11,934 nucleotides of DNA from Geodermatophilaceae bacterium (GCA_013813215.1 JACCSC010000006.1:1-11934); one strand, 5' to 3'; counted from the first letter of the stretch, positions 1-7,306 are shown. Notes: generated by a model from the sequence alone, not told the origin. Made by a program: numbers and translations.

Positions 1-248
1 GGCGCCAGGTCGATGTGCAGCCGGTTCTTCACCGTCTTGCCCTCGGACACCGGGACGAACACCAGGCCGGGCGGAGTCCGCTCCCAGGGCATCTCCCGTG
101 CCATCTCCTCCGTCAGGTAGCCGGGAACGAGCACCACCTCGTCGTCGGCCTCGTAGACCTTCTGCCAGCCGAGCACCTCGGCCCACCAGCCGGCCTGGGC
201 CGCGACGTCTCGGCAGTCGACGACGACGGTGTACCAACGCAGGGCCAT
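1..248 (-). CDS. VOC/glyoxalase-like domain protein, N-terminal part (runs off left edge)
   Basis: About 82 codons of a leftward gene are present; its 3' end lies outside the window. The protein begins MALRWYTVVVDCRDV, followed by AGWWAEVLGW, then PGLVFVPVSEGKTVKNRLHIDLA. This is the N-terminal half of the glyoxalase-like (Glyoxalase_6, VOC superfamily) proteins common in actinobacteria, where an AxFWxxVLGW helix and a KNRxHxDL strand are typical. The ATG at 248-246 is preceded on the minus strand by GAGGAGGACTC, a strong ribosome binding site. VOC proteins are small soluble metal-binding enzymes or drug-binding proteins; the substrate cannot be inferred. It is divergent from the hydrolase that starts at 336. 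Confidence 0.8.
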   Translation of the reverse strand, partial: MALRWYTVVVDCRDVAAQAGWWAEVLGWQKVYEADDEVVLVPGYLTEEMAREMPWERTPPGLVFVPVSEGKTVKNRLHIDLA

Positions 249-335
249 GAGTCCTCCTCGATCCGGATCGACGCGCCGACCGTACGGGCGGCCGCCGACA
301 GTTGCTGGCCCGCCGCCAGGTGTGACGATGGGACC

Positions 336-1532
336 GTGTCCCCTCCCTCGGCGCTGGTCCGGTTGCTCGTCGCCGCGCTGGCCCTGACTCTGACTGCCTG
401 CACGGCAGCCGAACCACCGACGACCGAACCCACGCCCACGTCCGCTGCGGCCACCACGACGCCGTACCGCCCCTTCGCGCCGCAGCGACCGTTCGCCGCC
501 ATCTGCGCCGAGGCCACGCTCGACCGCCTGGACCTGGCCGGCCGGGCCGGTCAGGTGCTCATGGTTGGCCTGGACGTCACCGACCCGCTGGCACGCTTCG
601 ACGAGCTGGCGGCGTTCCGCATCGGCAACGTCTTCCTGGCCGGACGCAGCAGCGCGGGCGCCGAACCGCTCCGTACGGCGATCAGCGGGCTGCAGGCCCA
701 GGCGGTCGGGACCACCGGCGCGTTCCTCCAGATCGCCGTCGACCAGGAGGGCGGCTTCGTGCAGACCCTCACCGGCCCCGGGTTCAGCGTCATCCCGACC
801 GCACTCGAGCAGGCGGACCAGCCTGACCTCGCACAGCGCACCGGGCAGTGGGCCGCCGAGGTCGCCGGGACCGGCATCACGCTCAACCTGGCGCCGGTGG
901 CCGACGTCGTACCGGCCGGTACAGCGCAGCAGAACCCGCCGATCGGGGCGTCATCGCGCCAGTACGGCTCCGAGCCCGCCGACGTCGCGGCGACCCTGAC
1001 CACCGTCGTCACCGCGATGCGCGAGGCCGGGCTGGCTACCACGGTCAAGCATTTCCCGGGCCTGGGGCGGGTGCAGGTGAACACCGACACCTCGACCGGC
1101 GCGACCGACACGCAGGCCACCGCCGACGACCCGGCGCTGCTGCCCTTCCAGGCCGGCATCGCCGCCGGGACCGACGCCGTGATGATGTCCTCGGCCAGCT
1201 ACCCGCAGCTGGACCCCGACGAGCCGGCCGCCTTCTCCGCGCCGATCATCGGCGGGCTGCTGCGCGACCGGCTCGGCTTCGACGGCATCGTCATCTCCGA
1301 CGACCTGGGCAACGCGGTCGCGGTGTCGGGCCGGCCGGCCGGCCAGCGCGCGGTGGACTTCCTGGCCGCGGGTGGCGACCTGGTGCTCACCGTGAACGTC
1401 GCCGATGCCGGCCCCATGACTGCCGCCGTCGTGCAGCGGGCCCAGGGCGATCCGGCGTTCGCCAGCAGGCTGGACGAGGCCGCCCTGCGGGTCCTGCGCA
1501 GCAAGCAGGAAGCAGGCCTGCTCGTCTGCTGA
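336..1532 (+). CDS. nagZ: GH3 beta-N-acetylglucosaminidase lipoprotein, NagZ/LpqI type
   Basis: A 398-residue glycoside hydrolase family 3 protein, expected to remove N-acetylglucosamine from peptidoglycan fragments outside the membrane. The chosen GTG start gives a lipoprotein signal: basic/polar N-terminus, hydrophobic stretch at residues 7-20, lipobox LTAC with Cys22, then a Pro/Thr/Ala-rich linker. Reading further upstream only enters the antisense of the VOC gene. Barrel motifs in order are VDQEGGFVQTL, LNLAPVADV, TVKHFPGLGRVQVNTDT (K238, H239) and GIVISDDLGNAV, whose SDD (D322-D323) carries the expected catalytic nucleophile. The KHFPGLG...NTDT segment resembles mycobacterial LpqI, as far as I recall that sequence, rather than classic NagZ, which has a DSH acid/base loop. 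The length fits LpqI-type proteins. Its stop almost abuts the truncated nitroreductase on the other strand. Family assignment is firm; exact substrate is not. Confidence 0.88.
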   Translation: MSPPSALVRLLVAALALTLTACTAAEPPTTEPTPTSAAATTTPYRPFAPQRPFAAICAEATLDRLDLAGRAGQVLMVGLDVTDPLARFDELAAFRIGNVFLAGRSSAGAEPLRTAISGLQAQAVGTTGAFLQIAVDQEGGFVQTLTGPGFSVIPTALEQADQPDLAQRTGQWAAEVAGTGITLNLAPVADVVPAGTAQQNPPIGASSRQYGSEPADVAATLTTVVTAMREAGLATTVKHFPGLGRVQVNTDTSTGATDTQATADDPALLPFQAGIAAGTDAVMMSSASYPQLDPDEPAAFSAPIIGGLLRDRLGFDGIVISDDLGNAVAVSGRPAGQRAVDFLAAGGDLVLTVNVADAGPMTAAVVQRAQGDPAFASRLDEAALRVLRSKQEAGLLVC

Positions 1533-1934
1533 TGCGCTTGGAATTGACGCACGGACAGGCCGAGGGACTGGGCTTGCAGGGTCATGTGCCACGGCCTGCC
1601 CCAAGTCGTACGGCGAGAACTCCGAGTACGCCCAGTCGGTCCCCTCGACCAGCCGGTGCGAGAGATTGGCGACCAACAAGCTCGCCGTCGGCGCCCACCG
1701 AGCCGAACTCCCAGCCAGGTGACGAACCAGGCGGGCGTGCACTGCATCGTCGCGGCGACCGACGACGAACGCCCACGGTTGGGAGTTACCGGCCGACGGG
1801 GCCCATCGCGCCGCCTCGAGGATGGATTCCACCTCGGCTGACTGTGACCTGGGCCGAGGCATCGAACGTGGCAGGACTTCATCGAGAGGCCAGCAGCGGA
1901 TGGAGCAGCCGCCCGCCGAGTCGTCCACGACCAT
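1533..1934 (-). pseudogene. nitroreductase-family remnant: frameshifted and truncated at the 3' end
   Basis: Leftward reading from ATG 1934-1932 gives the N-terminal half of an FMN-dependent nitroreductase: AEVESILEAARWAPSAGNSQPWAFVVG, here split as AEVESILEAARW and APSAGNSQPWAFVVG, later YSEFSPYDLGQAVAH. At about 1582-1586 homology jumps to another frame, which continues MTLQAQSLGLSVRQF, the family's MxLxAxxxGLxxRQ helix. Homology ends near 1540, next to the hydrolase stop at 1532; the last third of a normal protein of about 200 residues is missing. Neither frame has a stop at the break; both run on antisense into the hydrolase gene. The ATG overlaps the copD stop (TGATG), so it was once translationally coupled to copD. 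A sequencing error could explain the frameshift but not the missing end. Confidence 0.75.
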
Positions 1935-3064
1935 CAATGTCCCGACGTCGGTGGGCCGGTGAACGCAGTAGAAGCGGCGTGCTGGTGGCCGGGATCGGCC
2001 GGATCGACGACGTCGCTGCTGCCGCCGGAGGGAGTGGGCGTACGGGACAGGGCGACCGCGACGGCGATGGTGGCCAGCATGAGCACCACCTCGCGGCCGG
2101 CGAACCGGCGGAAGGCCGACGGGCGGCCGGCGGCGAGCAGGGCGATGGCGTGTCGCCGGTGCCACCAGCCGAACCAGGCCAGGGCGGCCAGGGCGGCCAG
2201 CTTGACCAGGATCAGGACGCCGTACCCGCTGCCGAGGAGCTCCGCAAACAACCCGGTGCCGTCGCCCAGCCGGATGACCGCGTTCAGGAGCCCGGACGCG
2301 GCGGTCAGCCCGAAGCACACCAGGGCGACCGTGCTGTACCGGCTGACGGTCGCCGCATCCTTGCCTGGCGAGCGCCGCCGGAACATCAGCAGCGCGGCCA
2401 GTCCACCGACCCAGAGACTGACCGCGATCACGTGGATCACCAGGCTGACGGTGGCCAGCTCGTGCGCCCGGTGCGTGGCCGCGTGGCCGGTCAGGATCGG
2501 CGGCACGAGGGCCGCTAGAGCGAGGACCAGCACGAGCATCGGCCCGTCGGTCGTCTTCACCCGGCGGGCGCTCAGGGTCACCAACAGGGCGAGCGCGCTG
2601 ACCAGCAGCAGCGACCGACTCTGGTCCAGCGACACCAGCGAGTCGGCGAAACCGGGTGCGGTCAGGACCTCGCCCAGCGACTGGCCGGCGATGTCGGCCA
2701 ACGTGAGCAACGACCCGACCGCGGCCAAACCGGCCCACACCAGGGCGCACCAGGACGCCGCGCGGAGGGCGCGCTGTGCCGGCCGCCGCAGGTCCTGATC
2801 ACGCGGCGGCACGAGATAGGCGGCGAAGAGCAGGCACCCGACCGCGCCGACCGCGGCGAAGTCCAACAACAGCCGGGTGATCGGCAGGAGCCAGCCGACG
2901 AACAGCCCCGCACCGGGCAACCCCGGCACGGTCGGCTCCGGCGCGCCGCCGAACGCTGCCAGGAGCAGGACGAGCAGCAGGATCGCGCCGACGACCAGGG
3001 TGGTAGCCACCAGCGCGGGGGACGCCCGGTCCGGCTCGGTGCGGGCCCGACCCGCTCGCGACAT
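1934..3064 (-). CDS. copD: CopD-family copper resistance membrane protein
   Basis: About 376 residues, multi-pass membrane protein with a CopD domain, predicted to move or handle copper at the cytoplasmic membrane together with the periplasmic CopC. Around eight to nine hydrophobic segments are visible, including LVVGAILLLVLLLAAFGG near the start, LLLVSALALLVTLSA in the middle and EVVLMLATIAVAVALS near the end. The central GHAATHRAHELA followed by VIHVIAVSLWVGGLAALLMF is the conserved His-containing CopD core. The C-terminal tail contains several His residues (GHQH, final GH). I chose the ATG at 3064; a GTG immediately before it at 3067 is equally possible. It follows the copC stop by 13 bases, and its own stop overlaps the nitroreductase ATG. 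This reading frame is intact, unlike its neighbours on either side. Confidence 0.85.
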   Translation of the reverse strand: MSRAGRARTEPDRASPALVATTLVVGAILLLVLLLAAFGGAPEPTVPGLPGAGLFVGWLLPITRLLLDFAAVGAVGCLLFAAYLVPPRDQDLRRPAQRALRAASWCALVWAGLAAVGSLLTLADIAGQSLGEVLTAPGFADSLVSLDQSRSLLLVSALALLVTLSARRVKTTDGPMLVLVLALAALVPPILTGHAATHRAHELATVSLVIHVIAVSLWVGGLAALLMFRRRSPGKDAATVSRYSTVALVCFGLTAASGLLNAVIRLGDGTGLFAELLGSGYGVLILVKLAALAALAWFGWWHRRHAIALLAAGRPSAFRRFAGREVVLMLATIAVAVALSRTPTPSGGSSDVVDPADPGHQHAASTAFTGPPTSGH

Positions 3065-3077
3065 CACGCTCGTCCGG

Positions 3078-3708
3078 TCACCCCTGACCGGCGGTGCGTC
3101 GCCGGGCCACTACGGCGGCCGCGCCGCCCAACACGACGACGGCCGCGATCAGGCCAACCAGCAGCGGCAGCGCCCCGCTGCTGGCGTCGTCCTGGGCCGC
3201 GGCCGGAGCCACCGTGACCGCGGCTGCGCCGGCCGCCGATTCGGCCGCAGCGCTGCTGCCGGCGGCCGACGAAGGAGCCGCGCCGGTTGCCGGCGCCGTG
3301 GAGGCCGGCGCTGTAGTGGGGGGCAGCGTCACGGTGAAGCTCAGCTCGCCGGTGATGGGGTGCCCGTCGGCGGACACGACGCGATACGCGACGTCGTACC
3401 TTCCGTCCTCGGTCAGTGGGCGCAGCGGCTGGATGACGGTGCTGCCCTGGATCTGGGTCGCACCCTCCTGCCGGGCCTGCCCGTCCGGCCCGGTCACGAC
3501 GACGTCGCTGAACTGGCTGTCGACCGCCTCGTTGTAAGGTGAGCGTCACCGCGGTGGGTGGCTGGACGAGTTCGGCCTGGTCGGCCGGCGTACTGGACTC
3601 CAGCGCGGAGTGCGCCAACACCGGGCCGGCGGTCAGCACGACTGCGGCCGCGAGAGCGAGCACCGACGTACCGCAGGCCGCGGCACGTCGCCAACGAGGA
3701 CTGGACAC
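3078..3708 (-). pseudogene. copC: copC copper-binding protein, with a one-base frameshift
   Basis: Leftward reading from GTG 3708 gives MSSPRWRR, a hydrophobic signal (LALAAAVVLTAGPVLA), then HSALESSTPADQAELVQPP and TAVTLT. CopC proteins bind Cu(II) through the first mature His (here H33 after VLA). The text then breaks: the minus strand reads ACCTTACAACGAGGCG where ACCTTCAACGAGGCG (TFNEA) is expected, an extra base at about 3535. The next frame continues EAVDSQFSDVVVTGPDG and reaches VVSADGHPITGELSF, containing the second copper site (DxH). An Ala/Ser/Thr-rich linker, one membrane helix and ARRRTAGQG complete it. Repaired length would be about 209 residues, normal for a membrane-anchored CopC. 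An AGGTGG ribosome binding site precedes the GTG. Either a recent pseudogene or a sequencing error. Confidence 0.8.
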
Positions 3709-3793
3709 AGAACCACCTGTCGATCGACCCACGGTCTGCGCCGCGGAGGCGGGGGTAGGGACACCGGCGGCGGCTGCCCTCCTCGACGGTGGG

Positions 3794-4297
3794 TCAGGCC
3801 GCAGCAGCGACCGGCGGTCCGCGCCGTGGGTGAGCGGTGGCAAGCAGTACGCCGGCGGCGGCCACCATCCGGCGGACCGGGCGCGGGCGGAGCACGGGCC
3901 GGCTGCTGATCAGGACGGGCGGATCCGGTACGCCGAGGTACCCGGCGGCCCGCGAGCACGCCTCCAGCACCGCCTCCCCGCGCGCCAGCGCAGCGGCCAT
4001 CACCACGGTCGCGGCCGCGTGACCGGCCAGCATGCGCAGGTCGAATCCGTGCTGCTGGTTGTGCGTGGGCGCCAGCGACAGAGCCGTGTGGAAAGCGGCC
4101 TGGGCGAGCGCGGCGGCCCAGAGCAGCGCCCGGAAGTCGCGTCGGCGCCCGGCCCAGGCGACCGCCGCCAGCCCGATCAGCGCACTGGCCACCAAGGCCG
4201 GCGCTGCAGCAGGGGCGGATCCGCCGCCGAGGGTGTGGCCGGACAGGCCGAGCAACACGCAGCAGGCGGCGAGCAGCCCGCCCCGCAGCAGCCGCAT
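3794..4297 (-). CDS. small multi-pass membrane protein associated with copper genes
   Basis: About 167 residues with four to five hydrophobic segments: LLRGGLLAACCVLLGLSG, ALVASALIGLAAVAWAG, LLWAAALAQAAFHTALSL, and AGHAAATVVMAAALARGEAVL. The middle carries a His-rich loop (HTALSLAPTHNQQHGFD followed by RMLAGH), plausible metal ligands. From memory, similar unnamed actinobacterial membrane proteins with an RML(A)xH...RGE pattern sit beside copC genes; I cannot name a family. Start choice: ATG 4297 has AGGGGAC just upstream and begins MRLLRGG; in-frame ATGs at 4330 and 4318 lack a good ribosome binding site. It lies 85 bases upstream of copC on the same strand, so probably heads the copper operon. 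The role in copper handling is inferred from context. Confidence 0.6.
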   Translation of the reverse strand: MRLLRGGLLAACCVLLGLSGHTLGGGSAPAAAPALVASALIGLAAVAWAGRRRDFRALLWAAALAQAAFHTALSLAPTHNQQHGFDLRMLAGHAAATVVMAAALARGEAVLEACSRAAGYLGVPDPPVLISSRPVLRPRPVRRMVAAAGVLLATAHPRRGPPVAAAA

Positions 4298-4538
4298 CGT
4301 CCCCTGTCCGGCGTCCATGACAGCAGCCATGCTAACTAAGCCGGGCGCCCTGATCGCGATATGCCATCGGCCCTGATGACGGATAGTAACAAGGCGTAGC
4401 CGTGAGCGACGCAGCCCTGTGCGGTTTGGGGGATTTAGCCGCCCTTTGTGTCGCCGATTTCAAGACAATATTCGGATCTCCCATCTCACCGCGCGCTCCC
4501 ATTCGAATACTGTAAGTTCGCCAGTAGCAGGGGGGCAC
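4298..4538. promoter_or_regulatory. divergent control region between the copper operon and lanKC
   Basis: This 241-base gap is visibly richer in A/T than its surroundings and must hold the lanKC promoter. Candidate elements, none proven: TACTGT at 4508-4513 as a -10 box giving a start near 4520, ahead of the AGGGGGG ribosome binding site (about 4529-4535); or TTTGTG (4445-4450) with AATATT (4467-4472) at 16-base spacing. Possible operator-like features are a 7-base direct repeat CTCCCAT at 4478-4484 and 4496-4502, an 8-base direct repeat GCCCTGAT at 4347-4354 and 4370-4377, and palindromes ATTCGAAT (4501-4508) and ATCGCGAT (4353-4360). On the minus strand, TAGTTA near 4334-4339 could be a -10 for the membrane protein gene. 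Confidence 0.35.
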
Positions 4539-7154
4539 ATGGACCGGGGACACGAAAACTACTGCATCGCTGATGCGATGTTCTACGACGACCCCACCCG
4601 GGCGCGCGATGACGATGTCGACTTCGCAGTAGCCGAAACCCCGCTGCCGCCCGGCTGGTCCCGCGTGGAGTTCGAGGACTGGCTCGCGTATGCGCCCGCG
4701 GACGCGCCGGTGCCCAGCCAGGGCTGGAAGGTGCACGTCTCGGCGTCTCTCGCGCAGGCGCCGTCCACCCTGGCCACGGTCTACGACTACTGCATCGCGC
4801 ACCGCCTGGCGTTCAAGTACGTCCGCAGCGCCCAGCTCCTGCTCCTCGCGAACGGCAAGTACGCCGACCGCGGGTCCAGCGGCAAGTTCATCACGATGTA
4901 CCCGGTGGACGACGCAGACTTCGAGCGCGTCGTCACCGATCTCGAGGTTCTGCTCACCGGCCGCGCCGGCCCGTACATCCTCAACGATCTGCGGATCGGC
5001 GACGGCCCGGTCTATGTCCGTTACGGCGGCTTCAGCGAGCGCTGGTGCATCGGGCCGAACGGCGACCTCGTACCAGCGGTCGAACAGCCCGACGGCGAAC
5101 TCGTACCAGACCTCCGCGGAGCGACGTTCCAGCCACCGGCCTGGGTCGACATGCCGAACTTCCTCACTCCGCACCTGCTGGCCCGCACGTCCACGACGAT
5201 CGCGGACCTGCCGTTCCGGATCCAGCGTCCGCTGCACTTCTCCAACGGCGGCGGGGTCTACCTCGCCGAGGACACCCGCACCGGAGCGCTGGTCGTCCTG
5301 AAGGAGGCCCGCCCGCACGCCGGGCTGGCCATGGACGGGGCCGACGCCGTGGCCAGGCTGCGCCGCGAGCGGGACATGCTGGGCCGGCTGTCCGGTCTGG
5401 GCATCGTGCCCGAGGTCGTCGACTCCTTCAGCCTGGGCGGGCACGAGTTCCTGGCCCTGGAGTTCGTGGAGGGCCAGGCGCTGAGCAACACCCTGGTCGA
5501 CCGCTACCCGCTGGCGGTGCTGGGTGACAACGTCGATCTGGCCGGATACACCAGCTGGGCCCTGGAGATGCACGCCAAGGTCTCCACCGCCGTGGAGGCG
5601 GCGCACGGTCGGGGCGTCGTCATCGGCGACCTGCATCCGTTCAACGTGCTGGTCGGATCCGACGGCCGGGTAACCCTGATCGACCTGGAGATCGCCTCGC
5701 TGGTGGAGGAGGGCCGTCGCCCGACGCTGGGTGACCCGGCCTTCGCGGCGCCCCGGCCCTGCGTCGGCTTCGACATCGACCGCTACGCCTTGGCCTGCCT
5801 GCGGCTGTTCATGTTCCTCCCGCTGACCGAGCTGATCTCCCTCCATCCCGACAAGGCAGGTCAGTTCGCCGCCGACATCTGCGACGAGTTCCCGGTGCCT
5901 GTCGAGTTCGTGGCCGCTGCCGTCCGGACGATCGCCGGCCTCAGCTCCGTGGGCGAGACCGTCCCGGAACCGGCCTGGGTGCCTCGCGGGCAGGCCTGGC
6001 CGGAGCTCGACGGGGATCCGGCGAGCTGGAAGTCGGTGCGGGACAGCCTGGCCGGGGCGATCCTGGCCAGTGCCACCCCCGAACGCACCGACCGGCTGTT
6101 CCCCGGTGACGTCCGGCAGTTCGAGTTCGGTGGGCTCAACTTGGCCTACGGGGCGGCGGGCGTCCTGTACGCCCTGTCCGCGACCGGTGCCGGTACCCGG
6201 CCCGAACACGAGCAGTGGCTCGTCCGGCAGGCGCGTAGTCCGCAGCCGGGCAGCCGGTTCGGCCTCTACGACGGCCTGCACGGCGTCGCCTGGGCGCTGG
6301 ACCGGCTCGGTCGTCGGGACGACGCGCTGGCCGTGCTCGACATCTGCGTCGACACCCTCGACGGTGCCTGGGACCAGCTCGGCACGGACCTGTTCGGCGG
6401 ACTGGCCGGCATCGGCCTCAACGTCGCCTACTTCGCGGAGCAGACCGGCGACGCCGCCCTGTGGACGCTGGCCGGTGAGATCGTGGAGTTGCTCGCCGAC
6501 GAACTCGGCGACGAGCAGGACGTGCCGGCGCTGAGCGGAGGCCGGCACCCGCACGCCGGACTGACCCGGGGCTCGTCGGGACCCGCTCTGCTGTTCCTGC
6601 GCGCCTACGAGCGCAGCCGGGACCCCGCGTTGTTGGAGTTCGCAGCCACCGCACTGCGGCAGGACCTGCGGCGGTGCATCCTGCGCGACGACGGGGCGCT
6701 GGAGGTCGACGAGGGTTACCGGACGATGCCCTACCTGGCCGACGGCAGTGTCGGCATCGGCATGGTGCTGGAGCAGTACCTGCGGTACGCCGACGACGAC
6801 CGCTTCGCCGTCGCAGCGGCGCAGATCAGGGTGGCGGCCAGCTCGCAGTTCTACATCGAGCCGGGTCTGTTCAGCGGTCGGGCCGGGATGATCCTGCACC
6901 TCGGCAGCCAGCTCCGCGACGACGTACCGACGTCCCTCGTGGCGGGACACGTTCAGCGGCTGGGCTGGCACGCGATCGGATACCGGGGCCAGCTGGCATT
7001 CCCCGGGGAGCAGTTGCTGCGGCTGTCGATGGATCTGGCGACCGGTACGGCCGGTGTGCTGCTCGGGCTCGGTGCCGCCTGGCACGACGAGCCAGTGGAA
7101 CTTCCCTTGTGCGGTCCCGTCGGGAGGGACCGTGCTGAAGCTGAGAGGAGGTGA
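4539..7154 (+). CDS. lanKC: class III lanthipeptide synthetase LanKC (RamC-like lyase-kinase-cyclase)
   Basis: An 871-residue cytoplasmic synthetase that should phosphorylate Ser/Thr in the precursor, eliminate phosphate and cyclise Cys onto the dehydro residues. The N-terminal lyase domain (about 1-200) shows WKVHVSAS (H66), FKYVRS (K93) and ADRGSSGKFITMYP (R111, K116). The kinase (about 215-500) has the loop HFSNGGGVY (G237-G239), VLKEARPH with K255, VIGDLHPFNVLV (D364, N369) and LIDLE (D382) in place of DFG. The C-terminal cyclase (about 520-871) has the G-rich barrel repeats GLYDGLHGVAW, LTRGSSGPALLF, LADGSVGIGM and FSGRAGM. The Cys-Cys-His zinc ligands of LanC and class IV LanL are absent, which makes this class III. 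ATG 4539 gives MDRGHENYCIADAMFYDDP, matching the usual RamC start; the frame stays open upstream to a GTG at 4419, but that extension does not look coding. Confidence 0.95.
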   Translation: MDRGHENYCIADAMFYDDPTRARDDDVDFAVAETPLPPGWSRVEFEDWLAYAPADAPVPSQGWKVHVSASLAQAPSTLATVYDYCIAHRLAFKYVRSAQLLLLANGKYADRGSSGKFITMYPVDDADFERVVTDLEVLLTGRAGPYILNDLRIGDGPVYVRYGGFSERWCIGPNGDLVPAVEQPDGELVPDLRGATFQPPAWVDMPNFLTPHLLARTSTTIADLPFRIQRPLHFSNGGGVYLAEDTRTGALVVLKEARPHAGLAMDGADAVARLRRERDMLGRLSGLGIVPEVVDSFSLGGHEFLALEFVEGQALSNTLVDRYPLAVLGDNVDLAGYTSWALEMHAKVSTAVEAAHGRGVVIGDLHPFNVLVGSDGRVTLIDLEIASLVEEGRRPTLGDPAFAAPRPCVGFDIDRYALACLRLFMFLPLTELISLHPDKAGQFAADICDEFPVPVEFVAAAVRTIAGLSSVGETVPEPAWVPRGQAWPELDGDPASWKSVRDSLAGAILASATPERTDRLFPGDVRQFEFGGLNLAYGAAGVLYALSATGAGTRPEHEQWLVRQARSPQPGSRFGLYDGLHGVAWALDRLGRRDDALAVLDICVDTLDGAWDQLGTDLFGGLAGIGLNVAYFAEQTGDAALWTLAGEIVELLADELGDEQDVPALSGGRHPHAGLTRGSSGPALLFLRAYERSRDPALLEFAATALRQDLRRCILRDDGALEVDEGYRTMPYLADGSVGIGMVLEQYLRYADDDRFAVAAAQIRVAASSQFYIEPGLFSGRAGMILHLGSQLRDDVPTSLVAGHVQRLGWHAIGYRGQLAFPGEQLLRLSMDLATGTAGVLLGLGAAWHDEPVELPLCGPVGRDRAEAERR
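7146..7154 (+). promoter_or_regulatory. lanA ribosome binding site embedded in the lanKC stop
   Basis: AGGAGGTGA is a near-perfect anti-Shine-Dalgarno match. Its last three bases are the lanKC stop codon. The AGGAGG ends nine bases before the lanA ATG at 7161. This is far stronger than the lanKC site (a G run), consistent with much more precursor than enzyme being made from one transcript and with coupling of lanA translation to lanKC termination. Confidence 0.85.
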
Positions 7155-7160
7155 ATAGAC

Positions 7161-7286
7161 ATGGCACTTCTCGACCTGCAGGGTCTCGACGTTGACGAGA
7201 CCAACTTGTTCGGTGGTGGCCGTCGGCGTAGCCGGCGTAGCCAGCGGTGCGGCGGCGGCAGCCGCCTGAGCCTCGCTCTTTGCTGA
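7161..7286 (+). CDS. lanA: class III lanthipeptide precursor peptide, Arg-rich core
   Basis: A 41-residue peptide, too short for routine gene calling. The leader MALLDLQGLDVDE is acidic and carries the LLDLQ motif that LanKC enzymes recognise in RamS-like precursors. After TNLFGGG come two ring motifs: RRRSRRSQRC (S24-x2-S27-x2-C30) and, after GGG, SRLSLALC (S34-x2-S37-x3-C41). The second closely resembles the SRASLLLC of SapB precursor RamS, as I recall it. Ser-x2-Ser-x(2-5)-Cys is the class III signature for labionin or lanthionine. All four Ser after the leader and both Cys fall in these motifs. From residue 18 onward there are seven Arg and no Asp or Glu, so the product is strongly cationic. 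The gene starts six bases after the lanKC stop. Whether rings are labionin or lanthionine, and where the leader is cut, cannot be told. Confidence 0.93.
   Translation: MALLDLQGLDVDETNLFGGGRRRSRRSQRCGGGSRLSLALC
7224..7241 (+). repeat. 9-base tandem repeat inside lanA encoding (Arg-Arg-Ser)x2
   Basis: CGGCGTAGC occurs twice in direct succession with no mismatch and in frame, encoding R22-R23-S24 and R25-R26-S27. Without one copy the first ring motif would have a single Ser, so the duplication creates the Ser-x2-Ser-x2-Cys spacing. The identical synonymous codons point to slippage rather than selection of each codon. Confidence 0.9.
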
Positions 7287-7306
7287 GCGAGTTCGCCTGA
7301 AGATCG

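Noticed and set aside
848..2518. Rightward 556-codon open frame
   Set aside because: Arg/Gly/Ala-rich out-of-frame reading of the hydrolase followed by antisense of copD; no motif.
951..2750. Leftward 599-codon open frame spanning the hydrolase, nitroreductase remnant and copD
   Set aside because: Only the portion at about 1587-1934 resembles a protein (nitroreductase N-terminus); the rest is shadow of other genes.
4419..4538. 40-residue N-terminal extension of LanKC from a GTG at 4419
   Set aside because: RamC-like proteins begin close to MDRGHENYCIAD; the extension is not coding-like and overlaps the A/T-rich promoter region.
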